DNA of 64,000 bases from Vitellaria paradoxa. Lineage: Eukaryota; Streptophyta; Magnoliopsida; Ericales; Sapotaceae. The notes below the pieces were generated by a model. It saw only the letters and a program-made list of their open reading frames with translations, did not search any database and was not told the origin of the DNA. The stretch is taken from contig CM034237.1 in NCBI GenBank assembly GCA_019916065.1, positions 20,605,752-20,669,751 of the forward strand, in the 5' to 3' direction. Below, piece after piece: positions 58,896 to 64,000 of the stretch (positions are counted from its first letter, which is position 1; the number at the start of each line of letters is the position of its first letter). The position numbers were made by a program, and so were the translations under genes.

Positions 58896-59900
58896 AGAAA
58901 AATGAAACTTGGGTCCTTGTCCCTAAAACTAAGGATGTTCAACCTGTTTCTTGCATAGGTATATAAAATCAAGGGGAAAGCAGATAGAAGCATTGATAGT
59001 TTAAAACACGCCTAGTTGCTTGTGGTTTCTTTCAAAAGTATGGAGAAGACTATGAAGAAACTTTCAGTCCTGTGGCAAAGATTACTTTTGTGCGAGTTGT
59101 CATGGCTTTGGAAGTATGCTATGGCTAGAAGTTGTGGTAGCTTAATGTGACAAATGCCTTCTTATATGGAGAGCTTGATAAAGACATTTATATGGAGCAG
59201 CCACCAAGTTATGCTTCTTCTTCTTATCTAAATTATGTATGTAAGCTCAAGAAGGCCTTTTATTGGTTAAAACAAGCTCCAAGAGCTTGGTATGGAAAAT
59301 TGCTGAATATTTAAATTTTGTGGTTCTGAAGCTTTCAATTTAGATTCCAGCATGTTTATCAAGAAGCATGGAAATTCACATGCTATTATTCTTCTTTATG
59401 TTGATGATATGATTGGCACTAGCAATAATGACTAAAAAGTTGTTGAATTACAAGAACAATTTTCTATTCGGTTTGAGATGAAATGTTAGGAGAATTAAAC
59501 CACTTTCTTGGTTTGAAGGTGGAAAAACTTGAAGGATGGAATTTTTGCATCTCAAATGGTCTATGTAAAGAAGCTTGTGGAGAAGTTTGGACTTAACACA
59601 GCAAAACTACAGGTCACTCCACTTGATGTCAGTATGAGATTGACAAAAGATGAGGGATCATTTCCACCTAACCCGTATATCTATCACTTTCTTGTTGGTA
59701 GTCTGATCTATTTGACTATCACAAGGTTGGATTTTTCATTTTTTGTTGGACTTGTTAGTAGATTTATGCAAGCACCAAGGAAACCACGCTTGGAGGCAGC
59801 AAAGAAAATTTTGAAGTATGTTAATTCTACTATTTATATGGGATTATTCTACAAAAGGGAGTTGATTTTTCTTTATTTGGCTATACAGATGCTGATCTAA
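58896..59900 (+). pseudogene. Copia reverse transcriptase
   Basis: From NETWVLVPKTKDV the domain can be followed across several frame changes to the catalytic box in AIILLYVDDMIGTSN (about 59385-59425), where YVDD is intact. 59529-59900 then contains VYVKKLVEKFGL and PYIYHFLVGSLIYLT, with KILKYVNSTIYMGLFYKR. Stops and frameshifts, for example near 59120 and 59310, prevent function. Confidence 0.9.
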
Positions 59901-60347
59901 GAGGAGATTTGGATGGTAGAATGTCAACTTCTGGTTATGTTTTCCTTTATGGAGGGTCAAGTGTGTCTCAGTGTAGCATAAAGCAAGATTCTTTCTTTCT
60001 TTCAACGACAATGGTAGAATATAAGGCTGTCTCTCTTACAACTCAAGAATGTGTTTGGCTTTAGAGGCTCCTTAAAGATATTTATTCATTTACAATTAAG
60101 CCAACCACTATTCTTGGTGACAATCAAAGTGCAGTTAAGCTTGCAACTAATCCAGTATGTCATGCAAGAATTAAACATATCAAGCTCGAGCATCATTTTG
60201 TTCAAGAAAAAGTTCTTGATGGCACTCTTCAGATTGCAGAAATTTGAAGTCATGAAAATGTTGTCGATATATTTACCAAGTCACTTCCTCAAAGACAATT
60301 TGAACAACTAAGAGACAAGCTGGGAGTAGTGTCTAGAAAATCACTTT
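59880..60347 (+). pseudogene. Copia RNase H and end of pol
   Basis: GYTDADLRGDLDGRMSTSGY opens the RNase H. FLSTTMVEYKAVSLTTQE, LGDNQSAVKLATNPVCHAR and KHIKLEHHFVQEKV follow, ending with ENVVDIFTKSLPQRQFEQL and a stop at about 60345. Stops within (for example near 60062 and 60245) show decay. The acidic residues typical of the active site are still recognisable. Confidence 0.9.
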
Positions 60348-60356
60348 GAGAGGGAG
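60348..60356 (+). other. Polypurine tract of the copia element
   Basis: GAGAGGGAG immediately precedes the right LTR start TGTTGAAATT. Confidence 0.75.
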
Positions 60357-60748
60357 TGTTGAAATTATCAAGGTAGATTTTCTAGAATAATCAGTACTTA
60401 GGAAATTTAAGATGTTAGTTGTTTTGGGAGTTTTGGAGTTTTTGTGTTTTTAGTTGTTGTTTTGGGACTCTAGGGGTCTTTTGGGTTTTTTGAGAACCAT
60501 GAACCTATTACAATTATGTTTGCACAAGTTACTATCCTGCTACAAGTTCTAAAAAATTTTATTGAGTCAATTCTAGAATTATCTAATAGAGTCTACAAAT
60601 ATGTATCATGTTTCCAAATGTATTCAATTCACAACAGCAGTCTGAATCTTTTGGTGTTTTTCTTGTTCATTTTTTGATTGTCTATCTTCACTTGTTTGGT
60701 TGACAGCCTTGGGTGCGTGTAACTACTGTTGCACTACTTTCTTTTCCA
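60357..60748 (+). repeat. Right LTR of the copia element
   Basis: This 392-bp LTR is uninterrupted. It serves as the empty-site reference for the Helitron insertion in the left copy. Confidence 0.92.
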
Positions 60749-60753
60749 AAATC

Positions 60754-61559
60754 TTTTGCAATGCGTGAGTGAGGATGATTTTTTTTTTAAACATCCAACA
60801 TTATATTTCATAACAATAATAATATAAAAGGGTTGTTTTGTAATAATCCTAATTTTTCATTTTTGATTTTTTTAATTTTTAATTTATAAACTTTTAATAT
60901 ATATGTATATTAAAATAAGATTATATATATGTAGACGTGTAGCCAATCGAGGCTTTGCCTCATGTGAGCAATCCAGCCTATTGTATATAGGTTTGGTGAG
61001 CAAGCAGTCAAGCCACTTTTCCTCATTTCCATCTGCCTGCTAAGGCAAACCACATTTGTAGCTTTGTTTGGCGGCCATAATAGCATTGATTGGTGCCTTC
61101 AAAGGTGCCTTGGAGCTTGCCATGTGGCAGGGTAAATGAGTATAAAAGGGGGGTGAGGGAGGTAGTGCACTGGCAAGCAAGAACCAAGGGAAAAAAGGAA
61201 AAAAGGGCACTATTCGGCTGAAAAATAAGGGAAAACTAGAAATAGAAAAGAGCCACGTGGTACCAAGGTCAATAATTTTGGGAGTACAAGGCATTATTGA
61301 CCATATCCATGTGGTTCTCGCATTACATTAGGATATTGAGGTAGAGATTTAAATACATCATATTTATATATATATTGTGTAAAAATATTATGATAATTTT
61401 TATATGTTTCTTTTGCATAAAATGTGATTAAAATTTAGTTACATCAAAAGTCGGTCTGTGGTCTATGTATATATGTATAAATAATATATAATATCTAATA
61501 TATTTAATATCATTTAATCCTTTGCTAGAGAATTAAGTTGGGAAAAGGAAAAAAAAAAA
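60754..61559. other. Spacer with a TATA-like promoter sequence
   Basis: GAGTATAAAAGGGG at 61138-61151 lies in moderately GC-rich sequence and looks like a core promoter, possibly of an unrecognised LTR. No gene is seen downstream. The minus-strand frame at 61040-61294 shows no family features. Confidence 0.35.
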
Positions 61560-61742
61560 GTGGGTTTTCAAAAATTACAATATGACCCCAAATCTTTAGA
61601 TAATTACAAAATGACTCCTGGATTTTTGATTAATTACAAAATTACCCTCAAAGTTCAAAATAATTACAGGATAACCCCCCAAAGTTTTAAAAAATTACAT
61701 AATGATACCCCCAAAGTTTGTGAAACTACAATTTTACCCCCC
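61560..61742 (+). repeat. Minisatellite, about five ~37-bp units
   Basis: Variants of AATTACAAAATGACCCC plus CAAAGTTTTTGA recur from 61574 to 61742. Confidence 0.82.
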
Positions 61743-62528
61743 ATATTGTAAATGTGGGGATAGTGAATACTAGAAAAATAGGAATGGTGCAGAGATTACC
61801 CTTAGGTTGAAAGACCCAGAACCTGCGCAAGGGTTGGTGTTCATACCAGTCGGTTAGTAGGCTACAACATGACGATTGAGCGTTTGGCTCGTGGCCCGTG
61901 ATTGAAAACCACAAATACGACATTGCTGGTATCCACCGCATGATTTGTTGTGATGACTAAATAATAGTAAATGAATTTAATAAACAGTGATAACTTATCT
62001 ATCGCTGATAGGATAATCAAAGTATTAATATTTTCTGTGACATGTTCATTTAGTGAGTTATTGACATATGATTATCAAATTGAATTAAATAAAGTAATGC
62101 ATATATTTGATTTTATTGCATATTATATATATTGGTATATGCACCGTGAGTACAAGTGGTTGGTGCTCACGTCCCTACAGATTGTAATACAGGTGCAGCT
62201 CCTGAATCTTAGATAGATCGCGGCGTCACGCTTCTTGTTAATTATTCAAGAAAATTTTCTTACCATTTTAGTTCAAACATTGAAACTGTGATACTATTTT
62301 ATTCGCTTGGTTTGTAAGACCTTAAGGCCAAATTTTATTTATCTTATATTTGGGATTCTAATTGGAGCTACTTTACTATTATCTCATGATAGTTTAATTG
62401 GCATAAATTGTGTTTGTCTGCTCTAATGTAGTCATGAATCTGATCAGGGATAAATGTGTAACTGTTGTATTAGGATACGTGACATCTTTCACTCACTCCT
62501 TGGGTCACAAAATTCGGGACGCGGCACA
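61743..62528 (-). mobile_element. Diverged LTR fragment related to 55901-58895
   Basis: The minus strand ends at 62528 with GCCGCGTCCCGAATTTTGTG then ACCCAAGGAGTGAGTG, like the start of the solo LTR. It also shares ATCTGTAGGGACGTGAGCA and CCACTTGTACTCACGGTGC (62145-62185; compare 56270-56310) and GTCTTTCAACCTAAGGGTAA (61795-61820; compare 56990-57012). Much of the segment between these blocks differs, so it is a separate subfamily or very old. The far end is not defined. Confidence 0.65.
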
Positions 62529-63249
62529 TTTGTGGTTTTCCAAACCTCTACAAATTTGTACAAAATTCAAATTTTTTACATGAATTATGAAACTATAACT
62601 TTTATAAATTGATATTAATTTATATAACTTTAAGCACACTTCAAGTCCCGTCTCACCCAATAAGTGAACTTTATTTACTAAATTATTCTAGGGTCTAAAA
62701 AGAAAAAAAAATTGAAAGCCATTGAATGATGATGAAATGATTGCAAGTGGATGCACATACTTATCAGTGTGGGTTTATTTTTATATTTTTAAAATTATCA
62801 AGAAATAACTAAAAATTAAAATATTTATCTTAAATAATAAATAATGATATTTAAGTAAATAATTAGTTATCAATGAATATTTTAAAAAGACAAAAAAATT
62901 AAAAATACAAAAATAAAACTACTTAAATAATTTATAGAATTGAAAACATTACTATTGCACCTCTTTTATAAATTATGGGTAGTTTTAGGTGGTTAAAAGA
63001 TATTAATAGAAGTTATAAATTTCACCAAATGGTTTGATTTATTAATTTTTAAGTTACCAATATTAAAATATTTAGGATAGAATATGAATTTAGAGTTAAT
63101 CACATAGTGCTATTTTTTAATCTTTATTATAAAATAAATTATGAGGTTGCAGTAATGAATGCACATGGCTTAATTACAAGAATGCTACCTTTACTGATCT
63201 TCCCCTTATTACTTTTGTCTTTTTTTTTTCCTTAGCTTTATTTCACTTA
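62529..63249. other. AT-rich spacer, no gene recognised
   Basis: Only AT-rich sequence was seen. Confidence 0.35.
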
Positions 63250-63920
63250 TACAGTCTGTGGTTTTGACTACGTATATCTAAATCCCACATGTTATATAAA
63301 TGTGCTTTTAAACCCCTTAAAATTTGCATTACGTTTACTTAAACCCCTCTATTAGATTTTTATCCAAAAAGTAGCTTTTGACCAATTCAATGCTACGAAA
63401 ATTATCTTTATACCATTGCTATTAATATAAAAAAAATCATAAAAAGAAAATTGAAAGTAAGGTTTATCCCTTATTATTTGATACTAATGAAAAATAAGTA
63501 GAAGAAAATGCTAAATTAAATTTTTCTCTCTTCCATGTTAAATTTATTATTTTATTAATAGAAAAAAGTAAAAATAATTTATATATATGTATAATTACTA
63601 ATTCATATATAGTATAAATTTGAAATAATAATGTGAAACATAATAATTTAGTATACTAATATAGAAAAGATTCAAAAAAATTAATAAATTAATTATACTG
63701 TAATTTTTATAAAAAAAAAGATACACCATATTAAAATATAAATATTTTTTTTATTAATACTAAGGATATAAAGGTAATTTATTTTTTGGATGAAAAATCT
63801 AACATAAGGGGTTTAAGTGGATGTAATACAAATTTCAGGGAGTTTAGATTTACATTTATTAAACTTTTTAGATTTACATTTATTAAACTTATAAAGTCTA
63901 ATGTACAAAATCGAATCCAC
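63250..63920. mobile_element. Inverted-repeat MITE (Mutator-like?)
   Basis: The left arm, with TTAAACCCCTTAAAATTTGC, ATTACGTTTACTTAAACCCC and AGATTTTTATCCAAAAA (63308-63372), pairs with the complement of the right arm (about 63738-63850): AACTCCCTGAAATTTGTATT, CACTTAAACCCCTTATG and AGATTTTTCATCCAAAAA. The right arm also has a short tandem copy of TTTAGATTTACATTTATTAA. Ends and target duplication are not resolved. Confidence 0.6.
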
Positions 63921-64000
63921 AATAGATGTAGGTAAAATAAACCTTTTTTTTTTCTTTGATGCAGATCCCTTTGAGAAAGTTGGGCATAGGTTCACAATAA

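Larger units (their letters stand above)
49097..60748 (+). mobile_element. Ty1/copia retrotransposon with three nested insertions
   Basis: LTRs start TGTTAAAATTATGAAAG (49097) and TGTTGAAATTATCAAGG (60357). The whole is flanked by AAATC (49092-49096 and 60749-60753). Interior order is gag, protease, integrase, reverse transcriptase, RNase H, the copia arrangement. A Helitron (49319-51472) lies in the left LTR, one gypsy solo LTR (53532-55191) in integrase and another (55901-58895) between integrase and reverse transcriptase. Removing these and their duplications leaves about 4.8 kb, normal for copia. Many stops make it inactive. Confidence 0.93.

Noticed and set aside
1..64000. CRISPR array, operon or bacterial-type defence system
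   Set aside because: No regular short repeats with unique spacers and no prokaryotic gene layout. Introns, LTRs and hAT/CACTA features show plant nuclear DNA.

Overview
The window is plant nuclear DNA, most likely from a dicot or other non-grass angiosperm. It is AT-rich, intron-bearing and dominated by nested transposable elements: Ty3/gypsy and Ty1/copia retrotransposons, CACTA, hAT, Helitron, SINE and TRIM elements. The only host-like genes are broken remnants: a GH35 beta-galactosidase, an F-box/LRR/FBD gene and exon-like pieces of an unknown gene. I see no intact host gene, CRISPR array, bacterial operon or functional tRNA. The species cannot be named from the sequence alone.

Left part (1-21 kb). 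Fragments of a large gypsy LTR (1-88 and 284-1810) lie beside a decayed CACTA element. That element has transposase remains on the minus strand (1.9-3.9 kb), a beta-galactosidase fragment (4.2-5.4 kb) and a terminal CACTA end at 6938. Next is a second CACTA element with both ends and a TTA target duplication, 7258-20961. It carries 176-bp tandem repeats, a broken second ORF and a broken TNP2 transposase. Two solo LTRs interrupt it: gypsy-type at 14947-16972 (duplication GTTAG) and copia-type at 19031-20486 (duplication TTAAC).

Middle (21-33.6 kb). AT-rich spacer holds a SINE with an 11-bp target duplication (22030-22297) and a non-autonomous hAT element (23307-25096, 8-bp duplication) that contains a TRIM-like mini-retrotransposon (23719-24814). 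A likely minus-strand Helitron (28234-28891) contains a second SINE. A foldback MITE and the F-box/FBD pseudogene (31.2-32.85 kb) follow.

Right part (33.6-64 kb). A hAT element (33639-40804) is split by a complete but inactivated chromodomain gypsy retrotransposon (33938-40228, duplication CTCGT). After about 5 kb of host-like DNA comes a degenerate autonomous-type hAT (45930-49066). Almost touching it is a copia element (49097-60748, duplication AAATC) that has taken three further hits: a Helitron in its left LTR (49319-51472) and two gypsy solo LTRs (53532-55191 and 55901-58895). The right end has a 37-bp minisatellite, another fragment of the big gypsy LTR and an inverted-repeat MITE.

The element boundaries are supported by matching target duplications or, for the 49319 Helitron, by an empty-site comparison inside the same element. 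The order of insertion can therefore be read directly. Every coding region recognised carries stops, frameshifts or lost catalytic residues, so nothing here looks able to move on its own.
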